Shown: in pieces, positions 1 to 8,361 of the stretch
Layout: each line of letters begins with the position of its first letter
Numbering within the stretch: position 1 is the stretch's first letter
Assembly (NCBI GenBank): GCA_016792625.1
Contig: JAEUKK010000200.1
Span: forward strand, 1-37,833
Reading direction: 5' to 3'
DNA: 37,833 bases
Origin: Deltaproteobacteria bacterium
GTDB taxonomy: Bacteria; Myxococcota_A; UBA796; UBA2385
The notes under the pieces: generated by a model
The model's input: the letters and a program-made list of their open reading frames with translations, nothing else
Told to the model about the DNA's origin: nothing
Databases searched by the model: none
Made by a program: the position numbers and the translations under genes

Positions 1-136
1 ACGCCCCGCGAGGCCGCGCGCGGGCGCTGCATCAAAGGCCGTGACAGCCGGCGTACCAGACACCGAGCGCGTGGCGGGGCTCACCATACGCACGGGTATG
101 GCCGCGGGAGTTGTGCCGGGGTTCGTTTACAGGCCC
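1..136. other. Non-coding window edge downstream of kdpE
   Basis: This is the 3' flank of the kdp operon. An apparent plus-strand reading frame here continues antisense through kdpE and is treated as a shadow. I see no clear terminator hairpin with a T-tract, no RNA gene and no second gene, but the region is cut by the window edge. Confidence 0.5.
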
Positions 137-835
137 TCAGCCCTCGCCATCCCGCATCCGGTAGCCGACGCCGGGCTCGGTGAGCAGCAGCTGCGGGCGC
201 GAGGCCTCCACCTCGACTTTTCGCCGCAGCTCGGCCATGTGCACGCGGACATAGTGCGCGTGGCCGGCGTAGGCGGGGCCCCAGACCTCGCGCAAGATCT
301 GGTCGTGGGTCATCACCCGACCCCGGTGGCGGGCGAGCAGCACCAGCAGCTTGTACTCGATGGGGGTGAGGTGAAGCTCTTGCCCCTCGCGGCGGACGAG
401 GCGGGCGGCTTGGTCGATCTCTAAGGCCCCGACCCGAAGCACGGGGGTCTGTGCGGCGGCCCCTTCGGCCCGCCGGCAGATGGCCCGCATGCGGGCGAGC
501 AGCTCGTTGACCCCAAACGGCTTGGTGAGGTAGTCGTCGGCCCCCGCGTCCAGCGCGACCACCTTGTCATCCTCGCGGCCGCGGGCCGAGATCACCAGCA
601 CGGGCACCCCGCTCCACCCGCGCAGCTCGCGCACGAGGTCGAGGCCATCCCCGTCGGGCATCCCCAGGTCGAGCAACAAGACATCGGGGTGATGGGTGGT
701 CAGCATGGCCATCGCCTCGCGCAGGGTGGCCGCCTCGATCACCCGCCAGCCCTGCGCGCTGAGGGCCGCGCGCATAAAACGGCGCAGCGGCGCCTCATCC
801 TCGGCGACCAGGGCGGTTCCGCGCTCATCGGCCAT
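137..835 (-). CDS. kdpE: KdpE, OmpR-family response regulator of K+ uptake
   Basis: Cytoplasmic DNA-binding response regulator of 232 aa (family about 225) that should be phosphorylated by KdpD and activate the kdp genes. The receiver domain (residues about 7-120) has the acidic pair E12/D13, the phospho-acceptor D56 in LLLDLGMPDGDG and the Lys of DDYLTKPFG; the switch position reads VISARG, so Ser replaces the commoner Thr. A winged-helix OmpR/PhoB domain follows (LTPIEYKLLVLLARHRGRVMT, then RVHMAELRRKVE and a GVGYRM ending). ATG at 835 is chosen because CCGGAGG lies just before it and the receiver begins here; the frame is open further upstream only because it is antisense-rich GC sequence. 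It overlaps the end of kdpD by 11 nt, so the two are probably translationally coupled. It is the last gene of the operon. Confidence 0.95.
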   Translation of the reverse strand: MADERGTALVAEDEAPLRRFMRAALSAQGWRVIEAATLREAMAMLTTHHPDVLLLDLGMPDGDGLDLVRELRGWSGVPVLVISARGREDDKVVALDAGADDYLTKPFGVNELLARMRAICRRAEGAAAQTPVLRVGALEIDQAARLVRREGQELHLTPIEYKLLVLLARHRGRVMTHDQILREVWGPAYAGHAHYVRVHMAELRRKVEVEASRPQLLLTEPGVGYRMRDGEG

Positions 836-3554
836 CGTCGTCCTCCGGTGGGGGGTCTCCGCCGCTGGCCGCGCCGGGCGCCGCGGGCACGCCGCCGGGA
901 AGGCGCACCCGAAAACAGGCGCCCCCCTCGGGCAGGCTCTCGGCCTGGATCGAGCCGCCGTGGGCCTCGGCGATGCCCTTGCAGACGGCGAGGCCGAGGC
1001 CCGCGCCGCCCGGCGCGCCGCTCTCCCCCTGGGTGAAGCGGGTGAACAGCCGCTCGGGTGGGCCGGGCGGAAGCCCTGGGCCGGCGTCAATGACGCTGAT
1101 CTCGACCCAGGCGCCCTCGCCACGGGCCCGCAGCGTGATCGGGGCGCAGGCGGGCGTGTAGCGCACCGCGTTCTCGAGCAGGTTGACGAAGATCTGCTCG
1201 GTGACCACCGGATCGACGTGCAACAGCGGGCAATCGGCGCTGACCTCGACCCGCACCGGTCGGGCGCCCAAGGGCCCATCGAGCCGGGCCAGGGCCGAGC
1301 CGATCAGCTCGTCGGCGGGCACCCAGTCGCGCCGCAGCCGCAGCGCGCCGGCCTCGAGGCGGCTCAGCTCGAGCAGGTTGCAGAGCAGGCGCTCGAGGCG
1401 GGCGGCCTCGTCGCAGATGCCGTCCAGCAGCTCGCCGCGGGCCACTGGGTCAGAAGGGGGCAGGTCACGCAGCGTCGTGGCCGCGCCGGTGATCGAAGCC
1501 AAGGGGGTGCGCAGATCGTGGGAGACCGCCGAGAGCACCGAGGACCGGAGCTCTTCGGTGCGCGCCTTGTCCTCCGCCGCGCGGGCCTGCTCGGCGAGCG
1601 CGATGCGCAGCAGGGCCGCCGCCACCTGCCGGGCGGCGAGCTCGAGCAGGCCGCGCTGCTCGATGTCCAATGCGCCCGGGCCCGCGGGCGCGACGACCAG
1701 CGCCGCCCGCGCCTCCCCCAGCGGCAAGGCGAGGACCTCGGCCCCGGGCAGGTCGGCGGTGCCGCGGCCGGCGGGCCGCTGGTGGTCGACGGCCCATCGG
1801 GCGACCGCCTCGTCTTTGGGCTCGAGAAGGCGGCCGGGGGGCTCTGCGGCGATGACGTGCAGCACGCCATCTCCACCGGTGCGCAGCAGCCAGGCCCGGC
1901 CGGGCACCAGCTCGGCGCAGCGGGCCACCGCGACGGCGGCCAGGGCCTCGGCGGTGCCCGAGCCCGACAGCGCGCGGCTCAGGGCATAGAGCGCCTGGGT
2001 GCGGCGCTCTCGCGCGGCGCTCGCCCGCTCTTGTTGGCGCAGGCGGGTGGTGAGCTCAGACACGCCGAGGGCCACCGCGAACATCGTGGCGAAGGTCAGG
2101 ATGGACCTGGGGTCTCGCACCGAGAAGGTGTAGAAGGGCGGCACAAAAAAGAAGTCATAGACCGCCACGCTGAGCGCCGCGGCCAGCAGGGCCGGGCCCC
2201 GGCCGCCCCGCGCCGCCGCGAGCACCACCGGGGGTAAGAAGAGCAGCTCTAAGTCGGGCAGATCGAGGGTCTCCCGCACGGCGGCCGCCGCCCCCGCGGC
2301 GAAGGCCACCGCCCCCACCGCGAGGCCCCAGGGGGCAGGGCCGGTCGGCTCTGCGGCGGCGATGGGCGCCGCCTGGGCGGACCCACCCCCGTCGGCCTCG
2401 GTGGCGCCAGTGAGGACATGCACGTCGATGTCCCCGGATGCGCGCACCAGCGCGTCGAGGAAGCTGCCCCGCAGCCGGTCGAGCAGCCGGGCGCGCGTCG
2501 GCTTGCCCACCAGCACACGGGTCACGTTCCGAGACCGCGCCGCCGTGATGATGGCCTGGGCGGGATCGGTCGACTGCAGGCGCAGCACCTCGCCCCCAAG
2601 GCCCTCGGCTTGCCGCAGGTGGGCCTCTAAGCGGGCCTGGGTCGCGGGCGCGGGCGGCGGTCGACGGGGGTCGTCGACGGTCACCGCGAGCCAGGGGCAG
2701 CGCAGCTCGGCGGCGAGGCCGGCGGTGGCCTGCACGAGGCGCCCCGAGGCGGGGGCGGCGCTCAGGCAGACCAGCAGGCGCGGGGTGGCCGGGAGCGTGG
2801 CGGCCACGCCGTGATCGGCGCGGTAGGCGCGCAGGTCGTCGTCGACCCGGCGGGCGGCCCGGCGCAGGGCCAGCTCGCGCAGCGCGTGCAGGTTGCCCTC
2901 TTGAAAGAAGTGCTGGCGTGCGCGCTCGGCCTGCGCGGGCATATAGACCTTGCCCTGGCGCAGGCGCTCCAGCAGCGTGGGCGGGGGCAGGTCGACCACC
3001 TCAATGGTGTCAGCGCCGTCAATTACCGCGTCGGGCACCGTCTCACGCACGGTCACCCGGGTGATGCGGGCCACCGCGTCGTTGAGGCCCTCGACGTGCT
3101 GCACGTTCAGCGTGGTGTAGACGTCGATGCCCGCGTCGCGCACCGCCTCGACGTCTTGCCAGCGCTTGGCGTGGCGGCTGCCCGGCGCGTTGGTGTGGGC
3201 CAGCTCGTCGATGAGGGCGAGGCTCGGCCGGCGGGCGAGCAGGCCCTCGAGGTCGAGCTCTTCGAGCAGCTTGCCGCGGTGGCTGAGCGGCCGCAGCGGC
3301 AGCTGGGTGAGGCCGGTGATCAGCGCCCGGGTGTCTTCGCGGCCGTGGTGCTCCACCACGCCGATCACGACGTCTTCGCCCGGCCGCCGCGCGCGCTCGC
3401 GGGCGGTGGTGAGCATGCGCCAGGTTTTGCCCACGCCCGGCGCGAAGCCAAAGAAGATGGTCAGCCGCCCGCGTTTGGCCGCGCCCTCTTCGGCCTGCAC
3501 CCGGCGCAGCAGGGCGTCGGGGTCGGGCCGCGGGCGCTCAGCCCCGCCGCTCAT
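825..3554 (-). CDS. kdpD: KdpD, osmosensitive K+ sensor histidine kinase
   Basis: Membrane sensor kinase of 909 aa (E. coli KdpD 894) that senses K+ limitation and phosphorylates KdpE. The N-terminal KdpD domain carries a Walker A, GFAPGVGKT (36-44), and the motif LALIDELAHTN. A universal-stress-like segment follows (about 250-370), then four closely spaced membrane segments of a DUF4118 module (about 410-510), a GAF-like linker, HisKA with the phosphorylated His near 679 in SAVSHDLRTPLASITGA, and HATPase boxes (NLLENAVRYTP, DAGPGLPPG, GAGLGLAVCKGIAEAHGG). ATG at 3554 overlaps the kdpC stop by 4 nt (ATGA), so this start is likely although the Shine-Dalgarno is poor. The last residues are low-complexity and acidic. 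All catalytic motifs look intact. Confidence 0.95.
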   Translation of the reverse strand: MSGGAERPRPDPDALLRRVQAEEGAAKRGRLTIFFGFAPGVGKTWRMLTTARERARRPGEDVVIGVVEHHGREDTRALITGLTQLPLRPLSHRGKLLEELDLEGLLARRPSLALIDELAHTNAPGSRHAKRWQDVEAVRDAGIDVYTTLNVQHVEGLNDAVARITRVTVRETVPDAVIDGADTIEVVDLPPPTLLERLRQGKVYMPAQAERARQHFFQEGNLHALRELALRRAARRVDDDLRAYRADHGVAATLPATPRLLVCLSAAPASGRLVQATAGLAAELRCPWLAVTVDDPRRPPPAPATQARLEAHLRQAEGLGGEVLRLQSTDPAQAIITAARSRNVTRVLVGKPTRARLLDRLRGSFLDALVRASGDIDVHVLTGATEADGGGSAQAAPIAAAEPTGPAPWGLAVGAVAFAAGAAAAVRETLDLPDLELLFLPPVVLAAARGGRGPALLAAALSVAVYDFFFVPPFYTFSVRDPRSILTFATMFAVALGVSELTTRLRQQERASAARERRTQALYALSRALSGSGTAEALAAVAVARCAELVPGRAWLLRTGGDGVLHVIAAEPPGRLLEPKDEAVARWAVDHQRPAGRGTADLPGAEVLALPLGEARAALVVAPAGPGALDIEQRGLLELAARQVAAALLRIALAEQARAAEDKARTEELRSSVLSAVSHDLRTPLASITGAATTLRDLPPSDPVARGELLDGICDEAARLERLLCNLLELSRLEAGALRLRRDWVPADELIGSALARLDGPLGARPVRVEVSADCPLLHVDPVVTEQIFVNLLENAVRYTPACAPITLRARGEGAWVEISVIDAGPGLPPGPPERLFTRFTQGESGAPGGAGLGLAVCKGIAEAHGGSIQAESLPEGGACFRVRLPGGVPAAPGAASGGDPPPEDDDGR

Positions 3555-4153
3555 CGGCCGCCCACCGCGGGCGCGGGGCAGGCCGTGGCCAGCGCGAGGT
3601 TGAGCTGCAGGACGTTCACGCGGGCCTCGCCGAAGATCCCCAGCGCGCGGGGGGCGGTGTGTGCGGTGATGAGGGCGTCGACGGCGGTGGGGCTGCAGGC
3701 GCGGGCTGCGGCCACGCGGTCGCGCTGGTATCGCGCCGCGGCGGGGGAGAGGTGCGGGTCGAGCCCGCTGCCCGAGGCCAGCAGCAGCTCGGCGGGCGGC
3801 GCGCTGGCGGTGGGGTGGGCCGCCCGCAGCGCCGCGTGCCGCGCGGCCACCGCCGTGTGCAGGGTCGGGTTGCTCGGGCCGAGGTTGCTGCCGCTCGAGG
3901 CGGCGGGGTCGTAGGGGGTCGCGGTGGCCGAGGGCCGCGACCAGAAGTGGCCCGGGTCGTCGAAGGGCTGGCCGACCAGCGCCGCGCCGCGGACCTCACC
4001 GTCGACCCGGAGTAGAGAGCCGTTGGCGAGATCGGGGAGCAGGAGCTGGCTCAGCACGGTGATGCTCAGCGGGTAGATGAGGCCGCAGAGCGCGGTCAGG
4101 GGGATGGTGAGGAGGAGGGCGGGGCGGAGGGTCGACCACAGCGTGGACAGCAT
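3551..4153 (-). CDS. kdpC: KdpC, K+-transporting ATPase C subunit
   Basis: Single-pass inner-membrane subunit of the KdpFABC pump, 200 aa (family about 190), which stabilises the complex and assists ATP binding by KdpB. It has an N-terminal membrane segment (about 10-35, PALLLTIPLTALCGLIYPLSI), the family signature SGSNLGPSNPTL, a YQRDRVAAARA stretch and the C-terminal IFGEARVNVLQLNLAL helix. The ATG at 4153 is preceded by CCGGAGCCCCC, the start signature seen at many genes in this window. It begins 14 nt after the kdpB stop and overlaps kdpD by 4 nt. Confidence 0.96.
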   Translation of the reverse strand: MLSTLWSTLRPALLLTIPLTALCGLIYPLSITVLSQLLLPDLANGSLLRVDGEVRGAALVGQPFDDPGHFWSRPSATATPYDPAASSGSNLGPSNPTLHTAVAARHAALRAAHPTASAPPAELLLASGSGLDPHLSPAAARYQRDRVAAARACSPTAVDALITAHTAPRALGIFGEARVNVLQLNLALATACPAPAVGGR

Positions 4154-4167
4154 GGGGGCTCCGGGGC

Positions 4168-6291
4168 TCAGACCAGGCCGGATCGGGTGAGGATCAGGTC
4201 GATGAGCTTGATGCAGGGGAAGGGGAGGATGACGCCACCGAGGCCAAAGACGAGCAGGTTGCGGCTGAGCAAGGCGGCGGCCGGCGCCGCCCGCACCTGC
4301 ACGCCCCGCAGCGCCACGGGGATGAGCCCGATGATGATCAGGGCGTTGAAGATCACCGCCGAGAGCACCGCGCTGGTCGGCGATCCAAGCTGGAGCAGGT
4401 CGAGCGCGCCGAGCGCCGGGTAGGTGCTGACGAAGGCCGCGGGGATGATCACGAAGTACTTCGCGACGTCGTTGGCGACGCTAAAGGTGGTGAGCGCGCC
4501 GCGGGTGATGAGCAGCTGCTTGCCGATCTCGACGATGCGCAGCAGCTTGGTGGGGTTGCTGTCGAGGTCGACCATATTGCCGGCCTCTTTGGCCGCCTGC
4601 GTGCCGGTGTTCATCGCCACGGCCACGTCGGCTTGGGCCAGGGCCGGCGCGTCGTTGGTGCCATCACCGGTCATCGCGACGAGGTGCCCCTCGGCCTGCA
4701 AAGACCGGATCATCGCCAGCTTGGCCTCGGGGGTGGCCTCGGCGAGGAAGTCGTCGACCCCGGCCTCGGCGGCGATCGCCGCGGCGGTGACCGGGTTGTC
4801 GCCCGTGATCATCACCGTGCGGATGCCCATGCGCCGCAGCTCGGCGAAGCGCTCGCGAATGCCCCCCTTGACGATGTCTTGGAGCTGGATGACCCCCAAG
4901 ACCGCCGCCCCGTCGGCCACCACCAAGGGGGTGCCGCCGGCCCGGGCCACCTGGTCGACCAGCGCGTCGACCGCGGGCGGCATCACCCCGCCGAGCGCCT
5001 GCACATGGCGGCGGACCGCGTCGGCCGCGCCCTTGCGGATCTGCCGGGTGGCGGTGTCGACGCCGCTCATGCGGGTCTGCGCGGTGAAGGGCACGAAGCG
5101 GGCCCCGAGCTCGTCCAGCGCGCGGCCCCTCAGGCCGTGGCGCTCCTTGGCCAGCACGACCACGCTGCGCCCCTCGGGGGTCTCGTCGGCGAGCGAGGCG
5201 AGCTGCGCGGCCTCGGCGAGGTCGTCTGGGCGCACCCCCGGGGTCGGCAGCAGCGCGGTGGCCTGCCGGTTGCCGAGCGTGATGGTGCCGGTCTTGTCGA
5301 GGAGCAGGATGTCCACATCACCGGCCGCCTCGACCGCCCGGCCTGAGGTGGCGATGACGTTGGCTTGCACCATCCGGTCCATGCCGGCGACGCCGATGGC
5401 CGATAGCAGGCCGCCGATGGTGGTGGGGATGAGGCAGACGAGCAGCGCGACCAACACGGTGAGGGAGACGACCTCACCCTGGCCGCTCTGGGCCACCGCG
5501 AACTGGGAGAAGGGGAGCAGTGTGGCGGTCGCGAGCAAGAAGATGATGGTCAGGCTGGCGAGCAGCACGTCGAGCGCGAGCTCGTTGGGGGTCTTGGTGC
5601 GGCGGGCGCCCTCGACCAGCTGGATCATGCGGTCGAGGAAGCCCCCGCCGGGGTCGGCGCTGACCCGCACCACCAGCCAGTCTGACAGCAGGCGGGTGCC
5701 GCCGGTGACCGCCGAGCGGTCGCCGCCCGACTCGCGGATCACCGGCGCGCTCTCGCCGGTGATCGCGCTCTCATCCACCGCGGCGATGCCCTCGATGACC
5801 TCGCCGTCGCAGGGGAGCTGCTCGCCGGCCTCGACCCAGAGCACGTCACCTTTGCGCAGCGCGGCCGAGCTGACCGTCTGCAGGGCGGCCCGGGCCGCCG
5901 GGTCGCGGCCCAGCGCGCTGAGATCGGCGTCAGGCAGGGCGCGTCGGGCCGGTACGGCCTGGCGGGCCCGGCGCAGGGAGTCGGCTTGGGCTTTCCCGCG
6001 GCCCTCGGCCATCGCCTCGGCGAAGTTGGCGAACAGCACGGTGAACCAGAGCCAAGCGCTCACCATGAGGATGAAGGCGGGCGGGGCGTCGCCGGCGCCG
6101 GTGGCCGCTGCGTGCACAAAGAGCAGCGTGGTGAAGGCCGAGCCGACCTCGACGACGAACATCACCGGGTTGCGGATCATGCGCCGGGGGTCGAGCTTGC
6201 GCACCGCTTCGACGGCAGCGGCGGCGGTGAGGGCGCGCAGGGAGGGGGCAGCGGGGCGCGGCGCGGGGGCCGTTGCAGGTTCAGCGGACAT
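4168..6291 (-). CDS. kdpB: KdpB, P-type ATPase catalytic subunit of K+ pump
   Basis: Inner-membrane P-type ATPase, 707 aa (E. coli 682), which hydrolyses ATP to drive K+ import through KdpA. Visible motifs in order are: two N-terminal helices, TGES (Ser about 181, the inhibitory phosphorylation site known in E. coli KdpB), the phosphorylated Asp about 332 in LLLDKTGTITLGNRQA, the nucleotide domain with KGAADAVRRHV, MITGDNPVTAAAIAAEAGVD, and the hinge AMTGDGTNDAPALAQADVAVAM. C-terminal helices include NDVAKYFVIIPAAF. An Ala/Pro-rich extension of about 25 residues precedes the conserved LDPRRMIRNPVMFVVE. The ATG overlaps the end of kdpA by 11 nt. Nothing appears broken. Confidence 0.97.
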   Translation of the reverse strand: MSAEPATAPAPRPAAPSLRALTAAAAVEAVRKLDPRRMIRNPVMFVVEVGSAFTTLLFVHAAATGAGDAPPAFILMVSAWLWFTVLFANFAEAMAEGRGKAQADSLRRARQAVPARRALPDADLSALGRDPAARAALQTVSSAALRKGDVLWVEAGEQLPCDGEVIEGIAAVDESAITGESAPVIRESGGDRSAVTGGTRLLSDWLVVRVSADPGGGFLDRMIQLVEGARRTKTPNELALDVLLASLTIIFLLATATLLPFSQFAVAQSGQGEVVSLTVLVALLVCLIPTTIGGLLSAIGVAGMDRMVQANVIATSGRAVEAAGDVDILLLDKTGTITLGNRQATALLPTPGVRPDDLAEAAQLASLADETPEGRSVVVLAKERHGLRGRALDELGARFVPFTAQTRMSGVDTATRQIRKGAADAVRRHVQALGGVMPPAVDALVDQVARAGGTPLVVADGAAVLGVIQLQDIVKGGIRERFAELRRMGIRTVMITGDNPVTAAAIAAEAGVDDFLAEATPEAKLAMIRSLQAEGHLVAMTGDGTNDAPALAQADVAVAMNTGTQAAKEAGNMVDLDSNPTKLLRIVEIGKQLLITRGALTTFSVANDVAKYFVIIPAAFVSTYPALGALDLLQLGSPTSAVLSAVIFNALIIIGLIPVALRGVQVRAAPAAALLSRNLLVFGLGGVILPFPCIKLIDLILTRSGLV

Positions 6292-8017
6292 GGCTCACCT
6301 CGGGACCGGTGGAGAGGTGCTCGGCGGCAGGGCCCAGCGCGAGGGCGGGCAGGAAGGTCAGGGCGCCCATCAGCAGGATGGTGGCGGCGACCAGACCCGC
6401 GAACAGAGGGGTGTGGGTGTCGAGCGTGCCCGGACCAGGGGCCTGCCGGCGCTTCTGGGCGAAGGCCCCGGCGAGGGCCAGGGTCGGGATGATGACCCCC
6501 CATCGGCCGATCGCCATGGCGATGCCCAGCCCCACCGCCAAGAAGGGGCCGCTGGCCGTCAATCCGCCGAAGGCCGAGCCGTTGTTGTTGCCGGCCGACG
6601 ACCAGGCGTAGAGCAGCTCAGAGAAGCCGTGGGGACCGGGGTTGGCCAGCGCGCCGGTGGCCTCGGGGCGCAGCACCGAGAGGGCGGTGCCCATCAGCAC
6701 GGTGGCCGAGGGCAGCAGCAGGGCGATCACGACGAGCTTCATGTCGCGCGGCAGCAGCGCCTTGCCATAGAGCTCGGGGCCGCGCCCGACCATGAGCCCG
6801 GCGAGGAAGGCGGCCAGGGCGGCGTAGAGCACCGCGCCGCTCAGGCCGACGCCGACCCCGCCAAAGACGACCTCGCCGAGCTGCATCAACCACATCGGGC
6901 CGAGGCCGCCCAGCGCGGTGAAGCTGTCGTGCATGGCGTTGACCGAGCCGTTGCTCGCGGCGGTGGTCGCGACGGCCCACAGCCCGCTCTGGGCCACGCC
7001 GAAGCGCAGCTCTTTGCCTTCGAGGTTGCCCATGGGCGCGTCGATCGCCACCGCATCGGGGCCCAGGGCGGCCAGCGCCGGCGGCAGGCCCGCCTCGGCC
7101 CACAGGGTCAGGGCGAGCACCGGCAGGAACAGGGCGGTCATCGCCCCGAGCAGGGCCCAGCCTTGGCGCCGGTCGCCGAGCAGCGCGCCGAAGCTCAGGC
7201 ACTGGGCCATCGGCAGCAGCAGGATGGAGATCAGCTGCAGCAGGTTGGTCCAGGGGCTCGGGTTCTCCAGCGGGTGGGCCGAGTTGACGTTGAAGAAGCC
7301 GCCGCCGTTGGTGCCGAGCTGCTTGATCGCCACTTGGGCGGCCGCCGCCCCGCGCGCGAGGGTGCGCGTGCCGGCGTCATCTTCGAGCAGGGTGTGGGCC
7401 AGAGGCCCGGCCAAGGTCGAGACCACCCCGCCCGCCACGAGCAGCAGCGCGAGCGCCCCGGATAGGGGCAGCAGCACCCAGAGGGTCAGCCGCAGGGTGT
7501 CGGCCCAGTAGTTGCCCAGGCGGCGACCGTCCGACCGCCGCATGCCCCGGCCCAGGGCGCCGAGCACGGCGAGGCCGCTCGCCGCTGAGAGGAAGTTCTG
7601 GCTGGTCAGCGCGAGGCCCTGGGTGAGGTCGCTCATCGTGGTCTCGCCGCCATAGGCCTGCCAGTTGGTGTTGCTGGCGAAGCTGATCGCGGTGTTCCAG
7701 GCGACGAAGGGGTCGACCGGGCCGAGGCCGGCGGGGTTGAAGGGCAGCGCGCCCTGCAGCCGCTGCACCCCGTAGACGAAGAGGGCGCCCAGGAGGTTAA
7801 AGACGACGAGGCTGCCCGCGTAGCGGGCCCAGCCCATATCTTCGTCTGGGTCGATCCCCAGGCGGCGGAGCAGGCCCTGGTCGAAGGTGCGCAGGGCCCG
7901 CGCCCAGGGCGGAGGGTCGTCGGAGAGGGCGGCGGTCAACAGCCCCGCCACGGGGAGGGCGAGGGCGAGGGTGAGGCCTAAGGTGAGGGCCACGCTGAGC
8001 AGGTCGAGGGCGGTCAT
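6281..8017 (-). CDS. kdpA: KdpA, K+-binding and translocating subunit
   Basis: Polytopic inner-membrane K+ channel-like subunit, 578 aa (E. coli 557). All four pore/selectivity segments can be read: SNTNWQAYGGETTMS, QLGTNGGGFFNVNSAHPLENP, TTAASNGSVNAMHDS and SSAGNNNGSAFGGL. About ten hydrophobic helices are spread over the protein. The ATG (8017) overlaps the kdpF stop as ATGA and is preceded by CCGGAGCGCCTCTC. It works with KdpF, KdpB and KdpC to take up K+ at micromolar levels. No substitutions in the pore loops stand out. Confidence 0.97.
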   Translation of the reverse strand: MTALDLLSVALTLGLTLALALPVAGLLTAALSDDPPPWARALRTFDQGLLRRLGIDPDEDMGWARYAGSLVVFNLLGALFVYGVQRLQGALPFNPAGLGPVDPFVAWNTAISFASNTNWQAYGGETTMSDLTQGLALTSQNFLSAASGLAVLGALGRGMRRSDGRRLGNYWADTLRLTLWVLLPLSGALALLLVAGGVVSTLAGPLAHTLLEDDAGTRTLARGAAAAQVAIKQLGTNGGGFFNVNSAHPLENPSPWTNLLQLISILLLPMAQCLSFGALLGDRRQGWALLGAMTALFLPVLALTLWAEAGLPPALAALGPDAVAIDAPMGNLEGKELRFGVAQSGLWAVATTAASNGSVNAMHDSFTALGGLGPMWLMQLGEVVFGGVGVGLSGAVLYAALAAFLAGLMVGRGPELYGKALLPRDMKLVVIALLLPSATVLMGTALSVLRPEATGALANPGPHGFSELLYAWSSAGNNNGSAFGGLTASGPFLAVGLGIAMAIGRWGVIIPTLALAGAFAQKRRQAPGPGTLDTHTPLFAGLVAATILLMGALTFLPALALGPAAEHLSTGPEVSHVR

Positions 8018-8106
8018 GAGAGGCGCTCCGGGACGAGCAGGGCGATGAGGAGGTAGATCAAGAGGGCCAGCGCGAGCAGCCCGGCGAGGGCAGAGAGGGC
8101 GGTCAT
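8014..8106 (-). CDS. kdpF: KdpF, 30-aa stabilising subunit
   Basis: This short ORF encodes a 30-residue peptide starting MTALSALAGLLALALLIYLL and ending LVPERLS, a single hydrophobic helix followed by the P-E-R-(F/L) ending typical of KdpF (usual size 29 aa). KdpF is a peripheral helix that stabilises the KdpABC complex in the membrane. It is translationally coupled on both sides: its ATG overlaps the stop of the upstream 28-aa ORF (ATGA), and its own stop overlaps the kdpA start. Position and sequence make the assignment firm despite the small size. Confidence 0.9.
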   Translation of the reverse strand: MTALSALAGLLALALLIYLLIALLVPERLS

Positions 8107-8189
8107 GCGGTGATCCGGTCGCAGGCCGAGATGAGGCCAGCGCAGGCCGCGGCCAGCGCGGCGAAGGCGAGGAGGGCGAGCAGGTCCAC
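8103..8189 (-). CDS. 28-aa hydrophobic membrane peptide upstream of kdpF
   Basis: GTG-initiated ORF of 28 codons beginning VDLLALLAFAALAAACAGLI and ending SACDRITA. It is one predicted membrane helix followed by a short polar end with C-D-R. A GGGAG element stands at good spacing before the GTG, and the stop overlaps the kdpF start (ATGA), so it is very probably translated. From memory, similar one-helix ORFs with a Cys-acidic-Arg ending occur just before kdpF in other GC-rich genomes, but I cannot verify that. It could be an additional small subunit or regulator of the Kdp pump; function unknown. Confidence 0.65.
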   Translation of the reverse strand: MDLLALLAFAALAAACAGLISACDRITA

Positions 8190-8201
8190 GGGGTCTCCCG
8201 G

Positions 8202-8357
8202 TCAGGGTGCGATGGAGGGGCAGGGGGCAGGCGGAGGGCAGGGCGCAGGGGTGGTCTGCAGCTCGGTCAGCAGCCAGAGGAGGAGGCCCGCCAAGACGGC
8301 GGCCAGGCCGAGCGTCAGGTCATGCGCGGAGGGGGGGCGCGATCCCGTCGGAGGCAT
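8202..8357 (-). CDS. 51-aa single-helix membrane protein with Cys/Pro tail
   Basis: Small ORF, 51 codons plus stop, starting MPPTGSRPPSAHDLTLGLAA. A short polar N-terminus with one Arg is followed by a helix (about residues 14-30, LTLGLAAVLAGLLLWLL) and a tail TPAPCPPPAPCP containing two Cys in a proline setting. Its ATG is 4 nt after the stop of the porin-like gene and its stop is 12 nt before the GTG of the 28-aa peptide, so it sits inside the kdp transcription unit. The Shine-Dalgarno is weak (GAG), so translation is probably coupled to the porin. The topology suggests N-in with the Cys/Pro tail in the periplasm. No family recognised. Confidence 0.55.
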   Translation of the reverse strand: MPPTGSRPPSAHDLTLGLAAVLAGLLLWLLTELQTTPAPCPPPAPCPSIAP

Positions 8358-8361
8358 TCGC

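Noticed and set aside
4424..7465. 1013-codon plus-strand ORF across kdpB and kdpA
   Set aside because: Spans two clearly functional minus-strand genes and has no recognisable domain; explained by high GC at third codon positions.
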